Of a stretch of DNA of 64,000 nucleotides, positions 34,490 through 43,442 are shown one piece after another. The notes below the pieces were generated by a model. It worked only from the letters and a program-made list of their open reading frames with translations, did not search any database and was not told where the DNA came from. Origin of the DNA: CAYRVX01 sp964642165 (lineage in GTDB: Bacteria > Planctomycetota > Phycisphaerae > SM23-33); assembly GCA_964642165.1 (NCBI GenBank), contig CAZXOC010000004.1, forward strand, positions 1 through 64,000, written 5' to 3'. The position numbers and the translations under genes were made by a program. The first letter of the stretch is position 1. The number at the start of each line of letters is the position of its first letter.

Positions 34490-35907
34490 GGCCTGGTCTC
34501 CGGGTCCGCGGCGGGCGGCGTCGCTTCCCCGGGGCTCGAGGCGGGCGCCCGTGCCTCGCGGAGCTTCATGCCCTCCACCGGTGTCGCCAGGTCGCTCACG
34601 ACGAGCCTCTCGCCGTCCTGGAGCCCCTCGCCGACGTAGACGCGCTGCGGCTCGCGGTGGACGATGCTGACCCTGCGGATCTCGAGCGTGTCGTCCGGCC
34701 CCATGACCCACACGCGGTCGCCGTCATGCAGGGCGGACCGGTCGAGGGCGACGACGCCCGCCAGATCGCGCCCCTCCAGCTTCACGCGAACGACCGACCC
34801 GGCGATCAGGGCGGGCCTGCCGGCATGTTCGTCCCGGAGCGACAGCGGATCCTCCACGGCGACCAGCAGGCGGGCCATGAGGCTCTGCTCTTCGAGCTCG
34901 GCCTCCTGGCGAATGACGTGCCCGGTTCGGAAGGCGTCGGGGCCCCACGCCGCTTCGTAGTAGATGCGACCCGGCGAGCCGGTCTGCCCGGCCTGTCGCG
35001 GGATCGTCAGCCACGTCAACTCGTCGACCGGCACGGCGACCTCAACCCAGTACTCGTCGGTGCCGATCAGCCGGGCCAGCGGCGTCTGCGGCGAGACCTG
35101 CGAGCCCAGGTCCACGTGCTTGGCGGCGACCAGCGTGTTGAACGGGGCGCGAACGGTCGTCCGCGTCAGCTCCAGTTGGGCCTTCCGGAGGGCCACGTCG
35201 GCGGCGGCCTTCGTCGCGCCCGCCGCCCGGCTGGTGGCCTCGGCCGCCTTCTTCGCCGCGCGGGCTGCATCGCAGGCCGCCTGGAACGCGCGGAGCTGCG
35301 GCTGGCGCAGCACCCACTCGAGGTCCTGCTTCCCCACCGTCTTGTCGAGCAGCTCGTACCCGTGCCGCGCGACGTCCTGCTGGCCCTCCTCCAGCTTCAG
35401 GTCGCACTCGGCGCGGGTGACGTCCGTGGCTCGCTGGGCGACCTCGCTGGCGCGCTGGTCTACGTCGGCGGCGGCCTTGGCCACCTGCGTCGCCTGCTGA
35501 TCCACCGCAAACTGGTAGTCGTTCGGGTCGATCCGGACGATCATCTCGCCGGCGGCGTAGCGCCCCCCGGGGACCAGCTCGTCGCTGATCTCGACGATCT
35601 GCCCGCTCACCTGCGGGGTCAGCTCGACCGTCCGGGCCGGCCTCACCGGCCCCATGACGTCGACGATCACGGCGTGCGTCTGCGGCCGGACCCGCTGGAC
35701 CTCCACGAGCGTCGCCGTCGGGCCCGGCGGACGGCGCCGTGCCTGCGGCGGCGTGATCAGGTAGTAGTACGCCAAGCCCCCGCCGCCGCCCAGGATGGCC
35801 AGCACCAGCACCAGCCGCGCCGTCGCTCCGATCCAGTGGGCGGCTGCCCCCGAGGGGGCGCCGGCCGGTCCGCCCGGGCTGGGGACACCTGTGTCATTCG
35901 CCGTCAT
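34486..35907 (-). CDS. RND efflux periplasmic adaptor (membrane fusion protein)
   Basis: 473 residues. One N-terminal membrane helix (ARLVLVLAILGGGGGLAYYYL) anchors a lipoyl half-motif (VELTPQVSGQIVEI), a long alpha-hairpin of Ala-rich coiled coil (about 150-260), the second lipoyl half (TTVRAPFNTLVAAKHVDLG) and beta-barrel and membrane-proximal domains. It bridges the RND pump and the outer-membrane factor. AGGAG precedes the ATG, which overlaps the upstream stop by four bases. Confidence 0.92.
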   Translation of the reverse strand: MTANDTGVPSPGGPAGAPSGAAAHWIGATARLVLVLAILGGGGGLAYYYLITPPQARRRPPGPTATLVEVQRVRPQTHAVIVDVMGPVRPARTVELTPQVSGQIVEISDELVPGGRYAAGEMIVRIDPNDYQFAVDQQATQVAKAAADVDQRASEVAQRATDVTRAECDLKLEEGQQDVARHGYELLDKTVGKQDLEWVLRQPQLRAFQAACDAARAAKKAAEATSRAAGATKAAADVALRKAQLELTRTTVRAPFNTLVAAKHVDLGSQVSPQTPLARLIGTDEYWVEVAVPVDELTWLTIPRQAGQTGSPGRIYYEAAWGPDAFRTGHVIRQEAELEEQSLMARLLVAVEDPLSLRDEHAGRPALIAGSVVRVKLEGRDLAGVVALDRSALHDGDRVWVMGPDDTLEIRRVSIVHREPQRVYVGEGLQDGERLVVSDLATPVEGMKLREARAPASSPGEATPPAADPETRP

Positions 35908-37412
35908 GGTCTCTCCTGGTCTCCTTTGCCGGTTCCGTCGGGCGCCTCGGCCGGCGCGGCGGGCCCCGGCGAGGCCAGGCCCCGCCGCAGGCGCTCGACC
36001 GGGCCGTGCACGCGCCGCGCGGGCCGGGGCGGCTCGGGAAGCTCCCAGCCGCCGCCGAGGGCGCGGTACAGGTCGATGCGGAACTGCACCAGCCGCCGCC
36101 TCGCCTGGAGGTACGTCCGCTCCAGGCGCTGGTGGCTCAGCAGCGTCGTCAGGAAGCGCACGAAATCCCCGCCGCCCTTCATGTAGTCCCGCCGCGTCTG
36201 GTCCGACGCCTGGCGCGACAGCTCCAACTGCTTGCGGAGGCTGGCGAGATACTCGCGCTGCTTGGCCTCGCGCCGGAGGGCGTCCTCCACCTCCCGCAGG
36301 GAGGCCAGCACCGCGCGGCCGTAGGCGTGGAGCTGCTCGTCCGCCGCGGCACGGGCGCGGTCCACCTCCGCGGCCCGCAGGCCCGCGTCAAACAGCGGCG
36401 CCGCGGCATTCGCCGCCATGCTCGCCAGCCAGTTGTCGAAGAGCTCCCGGACGCGTTCGGCCGAGGTGCTCCCGGTGGCCGTCAGGCCCACCCTCGGGAA
36501 GCGGTCGGCGATCGCCGCCGCCACGCGGTGGTCCGCCGCACGCACGCGAAGCTGCGCGGCGCGAACATCGGGGCGCTGGGCGATCCGCTCGGCCGGAAGG
36601 CCCGTCCTCGGCAGCGGCAGGGGCGTCGGCAGCTCGCGTGACTCCGGGGCGCGGAAGCCCATCGGCTCGCGCCCGAGCAGCACCGCCAGGGCGTGCCGCT
36701 CCACGGCCAGGTCGCCCTCGGCCTGGACGCGCTCGCCCCGGGTGGACTCCAGGAGCTGGCGCTGCTGGAGCACGTCCGTGGCCGAGGCCTGCCCCCGGCG
36801 GAACATCACCGTGATGATGTCCAGGTAGTCGCCGTTGGTCTTGCTCTGCGCGTCGAGCAGGTCGAGCTGGCGGCGCAGCTCCACGACGCGATACCACGCG
36901 CCCGCCACCTCGGCGCTGAGGGTCATCGCCGCGGAGCGGAGGTCCTGCTCGGCCGCTCGGACGTCGAGCTCGCTCGCCTCGTACGCGGAGCGGACACGGC
37001 CCCACAGGTCCAGTTCGTACTCGGCGGCGAGCCCCAGCCTGACCTCGTTCTGGTAAGCCCTGGGGTGACCCTCGATCGAGGTCAGCGTGCGCGACCCCCC
37101 GGCCGTGCCGTCCAGCGACGGCAGCAGCGGCGCCACCCGCTGTCGCGCGACAGCCCGCGCCTGGGCCAGGCGATCCCACGTGCGGCGAAGGTCCAGGTTG
37201 CCCCGCAGCGCTTCGGCCACCAGCCCGTCCAGCGCCTCGTCGCCGAGGCCCGTCCACCACTGGTCCGCCTGGTTCGCGTCGCCATCGGCCGAGAAGGCCT
37301 CCGGCAGCGTCACCGGCACGCCGGGGGCCTCGACCTCCGGCGTGCAGCCGTTGGCCGCCATCGCTGCCGTCAGCAGCAGCGCCGGGCGGAAGCTCGCGCG
37401 CAGCGCGGTCAC
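35904..37412 (-). CDS. NodT/TolC-type outer-membrane efflux lipoprotein
   Basis: 502 residues. A GTG at 37412 with AAGGAG eight bases upstream overlaps the tetR stop as GTGA. A short signal sequence leads to C23 in MAANGC, a possible lipid attachment site. Two TolC-like repeats follow (EALRGNLDLRRTWDRLAQA and IAQRPDVRAAQLRVRAADHRV), with the typical FPRVGLTATGS and late helix QTRRDYMKGGGDFVRFL. It should form the outer-membrane exit duct. The C-terminus carries a Pro/Arg-rich extension of about 40 residues. Confidence 0.9.
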   Translation of the reverse strand: MTALRASFRPALLLTAAMAANGCTPEVEAPGVPVTLPEAFSADGDANQADQWWTGLGDEALDGLVAEALRGNLDLRRTWDRLAQARAVARQRVAPLLPSLDGTAGGSRTLTSIEGHPRAYQNEVRLGLAAEYELDLWGRVRSAYEASELDVRAAEQDLRSAAMTLSAEVAGAWYRVVELRRQLDLLDAQSKTNGDYLDIITVMFRRGQASATDVLQQRQLLESTRGERVQAEGDLAVERHALAVLLGREPMGFRAPESRELPTPLPLPRTGLPAERIAQRPDVRAAQLRVRAADHRVAAAIADRFPRVGLTATGSTSAERVRELFDNWLASMAANAAAPLFDAGLRAAEVDRARAAADEQLHAYGRAVLASLREVEDALRREAKQREYLASLRKQLELSRQASDQTRRDYMKGGGDFVRFLTTLLSHQRLERTYLQARRRLVQFRIDLYRALGGGWELPEPPRPARRVHGPVERLRRGLASPGPAAPAEAPDGTGKGDQERP

Positions 37413-38098
37413 GGGGCGTCTCCTTCCCTGGCGGCCGCCTCTTCCATCCCGCGGCGAACCTCGCGAAGCCCGGCGAGGGAGAAGCGGGTGATGTGGTCGG
37501 CGAGCTTTTCGGGGGCCTCCCGATAGGGAGGAGCCGGCGGCTGCGGGGGCACCGGGCCCTTGCCGAAGTGCCCGCGATGCCAGTCCCGGTGCATCACGTG
37601 CATGCACTGGCTGATGATGCTGCGCATGCAGAGATGGACCAGGTGATCGTCGGCGTGGTCGCCCAGCAGTTGGCGGACGACCTCGAACGTGCCCCGCCGC
37701 AGGGGCTCGATGGCCTTCCGCATCGCTTCGTGGAGCAGCCCCGTGGGGTTGCCCATCTCGTGGCGAACGATGGCGAACTCCGGGCTGCCCGGGCTCATGA
37801 TCCGCCGGAGCAGCGCGAGGATCCGCGCCCGGAGCCGCTCCTCCGGCGGGTCGTCCGCCCGCGCGCCCCCGCCCGGGGGATGGGCTCGCAGCGATGCCTC
37901 GAACGAGTGCCGCCACGCCTCGACGTAGAGGCTGGCCTTGTCGCCGAAATGGTAGTTCACGGCCGCGATGTTCGCCCCCGCGCGCTCGCAGATCTCGGCG
38001 ATCGTGGCGGCCCGGTAGCCCTTGTCGGCGAAGACCCGGCAGGCCGCCTCCAGCAGGCGCTCCCGGGTGCCCTTCCCTGCTTTATCCGGTTGGACCAT
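37409..38098 (-). CDS. TetR-family transcriptional regulator of the efflux operon
   Basis: 229 residues. The N-terminal helix-turn-helix is typical (RERLLEAACRVFADKGYRAATIAEICERAGANIAA cut into recognisable halves, then VNYHFGDKASLY). The C-terminal ligand domain resembles CecR/YbiH-type regulators (EFAIVRHEMGNPTGL). It is the first gene of the four-gene efflux operon and probably represses it, releasing DNA when it binds a pump substrate. A palindrome within its own promoter supports autoregulation. Confidence 0.9.
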   Translation of the reverse strand: MVQPDKAGKGTRERLLEAACRVFADKGYRAATIAEICERAGANIAAVNYHFGDKASLYVEAWRHSFEASLRAHPPGGGARADDPPEERLRARILALLRRIMSPGSPEFAIVRHEMGNPTGLLHEAMRKAIEPLRRGTFEVVRQLLGDHADDHLVHLCMRSIISQCMHVMHRDWHRGHFGKGPVPPQPPAPPYREAPEKLADHITRFSLAGLREVRRGMEEAAAREGDAP

Positions 38099-38124
38099 GC
38101 TGTCAGCCCTCGATCCGAACCGCC

Positions 38125-38153
38125 ATTTTAATCAAACGATTGAAACATTCAAT
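38125..38153 (-). promoter_or_regulatory. tetR promoter with overlapping palindromic operator
   Basis: On the minus strand, -35 TTGAAT (38152-38147) and -10 TAAAAT (38130-38125) are separated by 16 nt. The palindrome ATTGAA-ACA-TTCAAT at 38139-38153 covers the -35 and part of the spacer, and a second TCAA/TTGA pair lies beside it. This is where a TetR repressor would block polymerase. Confidence 0.65.
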
Positions 38154-38325
38154 GGGTTTTCTTGCCTTTCGCCGTCGCCAGAGGGCACCCTCGCGAATGA
38201 GGAACATAAAGCCTTGCTTAAAAGGAGCGTAAGGCAGGAAGAGCCGTGTCGTCAGTGACGGGCTTCCGCAGGTGGGTGCAGTGAGACGTCCGCAGGCGAG
38301 TTCCGCGCGGCGACCGGACCGGGGG

Positions 38326-39771
38326 CTACTTGGCGGGCTCGTCGAGCAGCGGCGCGGGCGCTGCGGGCCGACGCCGGAACCGCGAGACCAGCCAGTCCCT
38401 CGTCACGAACCAGATCCACGACCAGAACACCTTAAAGGCCGTCCGCCGCAAGCGGCTGAGGTTCGTCCGCTTGCTGAACAGCGAGCGCAGGAACCGCCAC
38501 CGCAGGTACACGCGCCGGTACGCGCGGTACATGATGCCGTCCATCTCCGGCTTGGGGAGTTGGCCCTCCATGGTCGGAGAGGTGAAGTCGTACCGGTCCC
38601 AGTCGCGCTCCACGAGTTTCCCGGAGGCCTTGGCCTCATCGTACAGGTCGGAGCCGGGAATCGGCGTGGCGACGGTGATCTGCACCACGTCCACCTCGGT
38701 GGTCGCGATGAACTCAGCCGTGGTCTCCGTCTCCTCCCGCGTCTCCCCGGGCAGCCCGAGAACGAACGTGCCCCACACGCCGACGTCGTGGGCGTGGAGC
38801 ATCTCAACGGCCTTGTCCATCTGCTCGACCGAGATGCCCTTCCGCGAGGCGTCCAGGAGCCTGCGGACCGGGGTCTCCAGGCCGACGAGGACGGCGGCAA
38901 AGCGCGCCCTGCCCATCCACTCCGCCACCTCGGGGTGCTTCGCCAGCAGGTCCACCCGCGCCTGGCACCAGAAGTGGGCGTCGGTCTTGCGGTCGACGAT
39001 GGCCTGGCAGATCGCCTTCACGCGGCGGATGTCGTTCGAGAAGTTGTCGTCGGCGAAGAAGATGACCTTCGGCTCGGGGTAGCGTTCCAGCAGGTCGTCC
39101 ACCTCCTGCATGACGCGGCCGACGCTCTTGGGGCGCCACCTGCCCCGGTGGAAGTTGCGGATGGAGCAGAAGGAACAGCGGAACGGGCAGCCGCGGCTGG
39201 CCTCGATCCCCTCCACACGGTACTCGCCCATGCGGTAGCGCGAGCGGTCGGGCAGCAACTCCCGCGCGGGCAGCCGCACCGTGTCCAGGTCCTCGATGAG
39301 CGGCCGGTCCGGTTCGTGACGGATGGTTCCGTTCTCCCGCCACGACACGCCGGCGACCCCGCGGAAGCTCCCGCGGGTCAGGATCTCGCACAGCGTGATC
39401 TCGCCCTCGCCCCTCACCACGGCGTCGATGTGACCGGGACCGAGCATCTCCTCGGCGAGGAAGGTGGCCTGCTGGCCGCCGACGAGGATCCGGAGGTCCG
39501 CCTGCCGCCGCCGGAGGGCCTCGACGAGGGCCAGCGTGTAGTTCGTGTGGGAGGCGCTGTTGAGGCTGATCCCCACGATGTCCGGGTCCGCCTTCAGCAG
39601 GTCCTCGGCATGGGCCTCCACGTCGCGCCCCTTGCCGCGCATGTCGGCAAGCTCCACGTCCGCGTGGGCGCGTGTGTGGGCCGCAAGCGTCTCAATCCCG
39701 AGCGGAGAGGCAGAGAAATAGTCGTCGTACCCGACCTGCAGCCCCGTGGGCATCACCAGAAGTAAGCGCAC
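38326..39771 (-). CDS. B12-binding-domain radical SAM enzyme
   Basis: 481 residues. A cobalamin-binding-type Rossmann domain comes first (about 1-150; DIVGISLNSAS, RILVGGQQAT, VVRGEGE), then a radical SAM barrel with the [4Fe-4S] cysteines C195, C199 and C202 in SRGCPFRCSFC, and FFADDNFSND and FVLGLPGETREETE further on. Members methylate or rearrange unactivated carbons in hopanoids, pigments or antibiotics, but this product's substrate is unknown. The GTG at 39771 has AAGGA nine bases upstream. The C-terminal 50 residues are basic and aromatic. Confidence 0.88.
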   Translation of the reverse strand: MRLLLVMPTGLQVGYDDYFSASPLGIETLAAHTRAHADVELADMRGKGRDVEAHAEDLLKADPDIVGISLNSASHTNYTLALVEALRRRQADLRILVGGQQATFLAEEMLGPGHIDAVVRGEGEITLCEILTRGSFRGVAGVSWRENGTIRHEPDRPLIEDLDTVRLPARELLPDRSRYRMGEYRVEGIEASRGCPFRCSFCSIRNFHRGRWRPKSVGRVMQEVDDLLERYPEPKVIFFADDNFSNDIRRVKAICQAIVDRKTDAHFWCQARVDLLAKHPEVAEWMGRARFAAVLVGLETPVRRLLDASRKGISVEQMDKAVEMLHAHDVGVWGTFVLGLPGETREETETTAEFIATTEVDVVQITVATPIPGSDLYDEAKASGKLVERDWDRYDFTSPTMEGQLPKPEMDGIMYRAYRRVYLRWRFLRSLFSKRTNLSRLRRTAFKVFWSWIWFVTRDWLVSRFRRRPAAPAPLLDEPAK

Positions 39772-39818
39772 GCGCGTTCATCCTTAGGTAGGTAGAGATA
39801 GCCCAGGAGCATACAGCA

Positions 39819-39848
39819 TTGCCCCGCGACGACCAATGGAATTATACT
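39819..39848 (+). promoter_or_regulatory. Promoter TTGCCC-18-TATACT for the lipoprotein gene
   Basis: -35 TTGCCC at 39819-39824 and -10 TATACT at 39843-39848, 18 nt apart, lie 66 nt before the ATG at 39915 in the divergent gap with the radical SAM gene. The same GGAATTATAC string recurs upstream of lysC at 45041-45050. Confidence 0.55.
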
Positions 39849-39914
39849 CCCCCCCCGACCCCGGAGCGCGGTGCCCCGACCGGCGGACCTCCACGAGGGG
39901 GCAGGAAGGACAGA

Positions 39915-40829
39915 ATGAGAGGCTTCCGGCTTCTGTGTCTTCTGGCGATGACGGCGTCGGTGGGCTGCAGTGCGGCGGCCGCCGACGGGCCGGACGCGCC
40001 GGCCCCCGTCCGCTACGGCCCGGGGCGCCTGCTCGGCACCCTCGCCAACGAGAAGATCGACGAGAGCAGCGGGCTGGCGTGCAGCCGGCGCAGGGACGGG
40101 GTGTTCTGGACGCACAACGACTCGGGCGACAAGCCCCGTCTCTTCGCCTTCGACGGGAAGGGGCGCCATCTCGGCGAGTACGAGGTCCGCGGCGCGCGCA
40201 ACCGGGACTGGGAAGACATGGCCTCGGTTCGCCTCGGCGGCACGGGCTACCTGCTGATCTGTGACACGGGCGACAACGACCGCAAGAAGACCTCCGTCAC
40301 GCTCTACCTGGTCGAGGAGCCCGCGATCGATCCCGACAAGCCGGCAATCCAGGGCAAGCTCGACGTCGCGCGGAGCGTGCACTTCACCTACGACGACGGG
40401 CCCCAGGACTGCGAAGCCGTCGCCGTCGATCCCACGTCGCGGACCATCTACCTCGTCTCCAAGCGCGGCAAGCGGACCGTCTACGAGCTGCCCCTGACCC
40501 GGAAGCCGGCCGCCGGGAAGCTCGTCGCCCGCTCGATCGCCCGCCTGGGCATCACGCCCGCCGTCGCGATGGACATCTCCCCGGACGGCCGGCGGGCCAT
40601 CGTGCTGACCTACCTCTTCGCGCACGAGTACCGGCGCGCCGCGGGCGAGACGTGGGCGAAGGCGTTCTCCCGGCGGCCCCGCACGCTGTGGATGCCCGGC
40701 CGGCGGCAGGGCGAGTCGATCTGCTACGGCCGGGACGGCAGGACGCTCTACCTGACCAGCGAGAAGCGCCCCACCCCCCTGCTGGAGGTCCCCGCGCGAC
40801 CGGAGGAACCGGCCACGAGACCCAGGTGA
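39915..40829 (+). CDS. Beta-propeller-like lipoprotein
   Basis: 304 residues. AGGAAGGA lies 6 nt before the ATG. The signal MRGFRLLCLLAMTASVGCS ends in a probable lipidation Cys. The mature part has repeated blade-like units (FWTHNDSGDKPRLFAFDGKG, YLLICDTGDNDRKK, DCEAVAVDPTSRTIYLVSK, AMDISPDGRRAIVLTY), suggesting a beta-propeller, perhaps an esterase- or phytase-like fold. The DTGDN motif may bind metal. Function unknown. Transcription likely continues into hom, whose ATG is 74 nt downstream. Confidence 0.7.
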   Translation: MRGFRLLCLLAMTASVGCSAAAADGPDAPAPVRYGPGRLLGTLANEKIDESSGLACSRRRDGVFWTHNDSGDKPRLFAFDGKGRHLGEYEVRGARNRDWEDMASVRLGGTGYLLICDTGDNDRKKTSVTLYLVEEPAIDPDKPAIQGKLDVARSVHFTYDDGPQDCEAVAVDPTSRTIYLVSKRGKRTVYELPLTRKPAAGKLVARSIARLGITPAVAMDISPDGRRAIVLTYLFAHEYRRAAGETWAKAFSRRPRTLWMPGRRQGESICYGRDGRTLYLTSEKRPTPLLEVPARPEEPATRPR

Positions 40830-40903
40830 CGGCGCGCGCCGCCCCTGCTTGCTATTGGGCGGACCCGCCCGTACCATGCCCCGCGGAACTGGAGACGGCG
40901 CAC

Positions 40904-42235
40904 ATGACGGACGGTGGTTCGACGCTGGGCGTGGCGGTGGTCGGCTGCGGGACGGTCGGCGGGGCCACGGCGCTGCTGCTGACGCACGAAGGCAGCCTGC
41001 TGGCCGGACGCATCGAGCCGCGGATCGAGCTGCGGCACATCGTGGACGTGGGCTACGCCCACGCCCGGGAGCTGGGACTGGACGAGGGGCTCTTCACGCC
41101 GGACCTCGATGCGGCGCTGGCGGACGAGCGCGTCGGGGCCGTCGTGGAGTTGGTCGGCGGGATGACCGTCGCCAAGGAGATCATCGAGCGGGCCCTGCGC
41201 GCGGGGAAGTCCGTCGTGACCGCCAACAAGGCCCTGCTGGCCCACCACGGCGTGGAGCTCTGCGCCCTGGCGAGGGCCCACGGGGCGTCGCTGTCGTTCG
41301 AGGCCAGTTGCGCCGGCGGCATCCCCATCCTCCGGGCGCTGTGCGACGGGCTCGTTGCCAACCGCATCGAGGCCCTCTACGGCATCGTCAACGGCACCTG
41401 CAACCACATCCTGACGGCCATGACCCAACGCGGGCAGCCCTACGCCGACGCGCTGGCCGACGCCCAGGTCCAAGGGCTCGCCGAGGCCGATCCCACGCTG
41501 GACGTGGCGGGCACGGATTCCGCCCACAAGCTGGCGATCCTGGCCGCCCTGGCGTTCGGCGCGAGGATCGACTGCGAGCGGATCCCCGTCAGCGGCATCG
41601 ACTCGCTGGACCTGTGCGACGTGAGCTACGGGCAGGAAATCGGGTACGTGATCAAGCTGCTGGCGATTGCGGCCCGGCAGGGCGACGGGCTGATCCTCCG
41701 CGTCGGCCCGGCGTTCATCTCGAAGGAGCATCCGCTGGCGTGGGTTTCCGGCCCGTTCAACGCCGTGAGCGTCTACGGGCACGCCACCGGGCACACGATG
41801 TACTACGGTCGCGGGGCGGGCGGGCGGCCGACGGCCTCGGCGGTCGTAGCGGACCTGGCGGCCGTCGCGATGGGCACGGCCGGCGAGCTCTTCACCAAGC
41901 TGCGGATCTGGCCGGACCGCTGCGAGGCGGCCAGCCAGCTCCCCATCGCCGCCGCGCGCAGCCGCCACTACCTGCGAGTGATGTGCGTGGACCGGCCGGG
42001 CGTGCTGGCGCAGTTAGCGGCCGTTCTCGGCCGGCACGACATCAGCATCTCGTCGGTCCTCCAGCGCGAGGCGCCCGACGGCGGCGAGGGCAACGTCGTG
42101 CCGCTGGTCATCACCACGCACAAGGCCCTGGAGGGCGACGTCACGGGCGCCCTGGCCGAGGTGAGCGCCCTGGAGGTCATCAAGGCCGACAGCGTCTGCA
42201 TCCCCATCGTGGAAGAGCACCCCGAGCAACTGTGA
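40904..42235 (+). CDS. hom: Homoserine dehydrogenase
   Basis: 443 residues. The enzyme reduces aspartate semialdehyde to homoserine on the way to threonine and methionine. Seen: the NAD(P) loop VVGCGTVGG, ELVGG and VTANKALLAHHG, IVNGTCNHILT, and EADPTLDVAGTDSAHKL with the catalytic Lys. A C-terminal ACT domain (about 360-435, RVMCVDRPGVLAQLAAVLG) suggests feedback control by threonine. GGAG lies about 10 nt before the ATG. It is followed after 19 nt by the aPGM-type gene. Confidence 0.95.
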   Translation: MTDGGSTLGVAVVGCGTVGGATALLLTHEGSLLAGRIEPRIELRHIVDVGYAHARELGLDEGLFTPDLDAALADERVGAVVELVGGMTVAKEIIERALRAGKSVVTANKALLAHHGVELCALARAHGASLSFEASCAGGIPILRALCDGLVANRIEALYGIVNGTCNHILTAMTQRGQPYADALADAQVQGLAEADPTLDVAGTDSAHKLAILAALAFGARIDCERIPVSGIDSLDLCDVSYGQEIGYVIKLLAIAARQGDGLILRVGPAFISKEHPLAWVSGPFNAVSVYGHATGHTMYYGRGAGGRPTASAVVADLAAVAMGTAGELFTKLRIWPDRCEAASQLPIAAARSRHYLRVMCVDRPGVLAQLAAVLGRHDISISSVLQREAPDGGEGNVVPLVITTHKALEGDVTGALAEVSALEVIKADSVCIPIVEEHPEQL

Positions 42236-42254
42236 CCCACAGCCGGACGCCAGG

Positions 42255-43442
42255 ATGAAATACGCACTGGTCATCACGGACGGGGCCGCCGACGTGCCGC
42301 TGGCGGAGCTCGACGGCAAGACGCCCCTGGAAGCCGCCCAACTGCCCCACATCGACTGGATCGCCCAGCACGGAAAGATCGGCACGGTACGTAACATCCC
42401 GGAGGGGATGGCCGCCGGCTCCGACGTGGCGATCCTCTCCGTGCTGGGCTACGACCCCCGGGAGCACTACACCGGCCGGGCGCCGCTCGAGGCGGCCGCC
42501 CAGGGGCTCAAGACCCGTCCCGACGAGTGGATCTTCCGCTGCAACTTCGTCACGCTCGTCGATGAGCGAATGGAGGATTACTCCGCGGGGCACATCTCCA
42601 CCGAAGAGGCCCAGGCGCTGATCGACGAGCTCAACCGCCGCATCGCCCCCGACGGCGTGCGGTTCTACTGCGGCGTGAGCTACCGCCACCTCATGACCTT
42701 CCAGGGCGACTGCGCCGTCACGACCACCCCGCCGCACGACATCCTCTCCCAGCCCGTGGCCGACCACCTGCCCACCGGCGCCGGAAGCGACACCCTCCGC
42801 CGCCTCATGGAACGCAGCCAGGAGCTCCTCGCCGGCCACGAAATCAACGAGATCCGACGCGACCTCGGCGACAACCCGGCCACCAGCATCTGGCTGTGGG
42901 GCGAGGGGAAGATGCCGACGCTGCCGGCCTTTCGCGACCTGCACGGGCTGACCGGCAAGGCGATCACGGCGGTCGACCTCGTCCGGGGCATCGCCGCGCT
43001 GATCGGCTGGCAGCCGATCGACGTGGAGGGCGCGACGGGCTTCCTGGACACGAACTACGCCGGCAAGGGCGCCGCGGCCGTGGAGGCCCTCGACGACTGC
43101 GACCTCGTCTGCGTGCACGTCGAGGCCCCCGACGAGGCGGGGCACCACGCCGACCCCGGCGGCAAGGTCGCCGCCCTGGAGCAGATCGACCGCCACGTCG
43201 TCGGCCCGCTGCTGGAGCGCCTCCGGCAGGAAGGCGACGCGTGGCGGGTCCTGGTCCTGCCGGACCACCCCACCCCCTGCACGGTCCGCACGCACACGCG
43301 CGACGCCGTGCCGTTCGCCATCGCCGGCCGGGGCATCAAGGCCGTCATCCACGGGCCGTTCACGGAGGCCGAGGCCGCCCAGTCCGACCTCCACATCCGC
43401 CGCGGGCACGAGCTCATGGAGTACTTCCTGACCGTGCGCTAG
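42255..43442 (+). CDS. aPGM-type phosphoglycerate mutase, probable alternative homoserine kinase
   Basis: 395 residues of the archaeal-type, cofactor-independent phosphoglycerate mutase family, alkaline-phosphatase fold. Metal ligand D9 in VITDGAAD, the nucleophile S56 in AAGSDVAILSVLGYDP, then EAPDEAGHHAD and LPDHPTPC with HTRDAVPF. Bacterial members encoded next to hom have been proposed as homoserine kinases; the 19-nt spacing here supports that role, but no residue distinguishes it from a mutase. It overlaps the 3' end of the convergent membrane-protein gene by 29 nt. Confidence 0.85.
   Translation: MKYALVITDGAADVPLAELDGKTPLEAAQLPHIDWIAQHGKIGTVRNIPEGMAAGSDVAILSVLGYDPREHYTGRAPLEAAAQGLKTRPDEWIFRCNFVTLVDERMEDYSAGHISTEEAQALIDELNRRIAPDGVRFYCGVSYRHLMTFQGDCAVTTTPPHDILSQPVADHLPTGAGSDTLRRLMERSQELLAGHEINEIRRDLGDNPATSIWLWGEGKMPTLPAFRDLHGLTGKAITAVDLVRGIAALIGWQPIDVEGATGFLDTNYAGKGAAAVEALDDCDLVCVHVEAPDEAGHHADPGGKVAALEQIDRHVVGPLLERLRQEGDAWRVLVLPDHPTPCTVRTHTRDAVPFAIAGRGIKAVIHGPFTEAEAAQSDLHIRRGHELMEYFLTVR

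Noticed and set aside
31151..34639. A plus-strand open frame of 1162 codons
   Set aside because: Antisense to the RND pump gene; its composition (Asp/His/Gln/Val-rich) is typical of the complement of a transmembrane gene.
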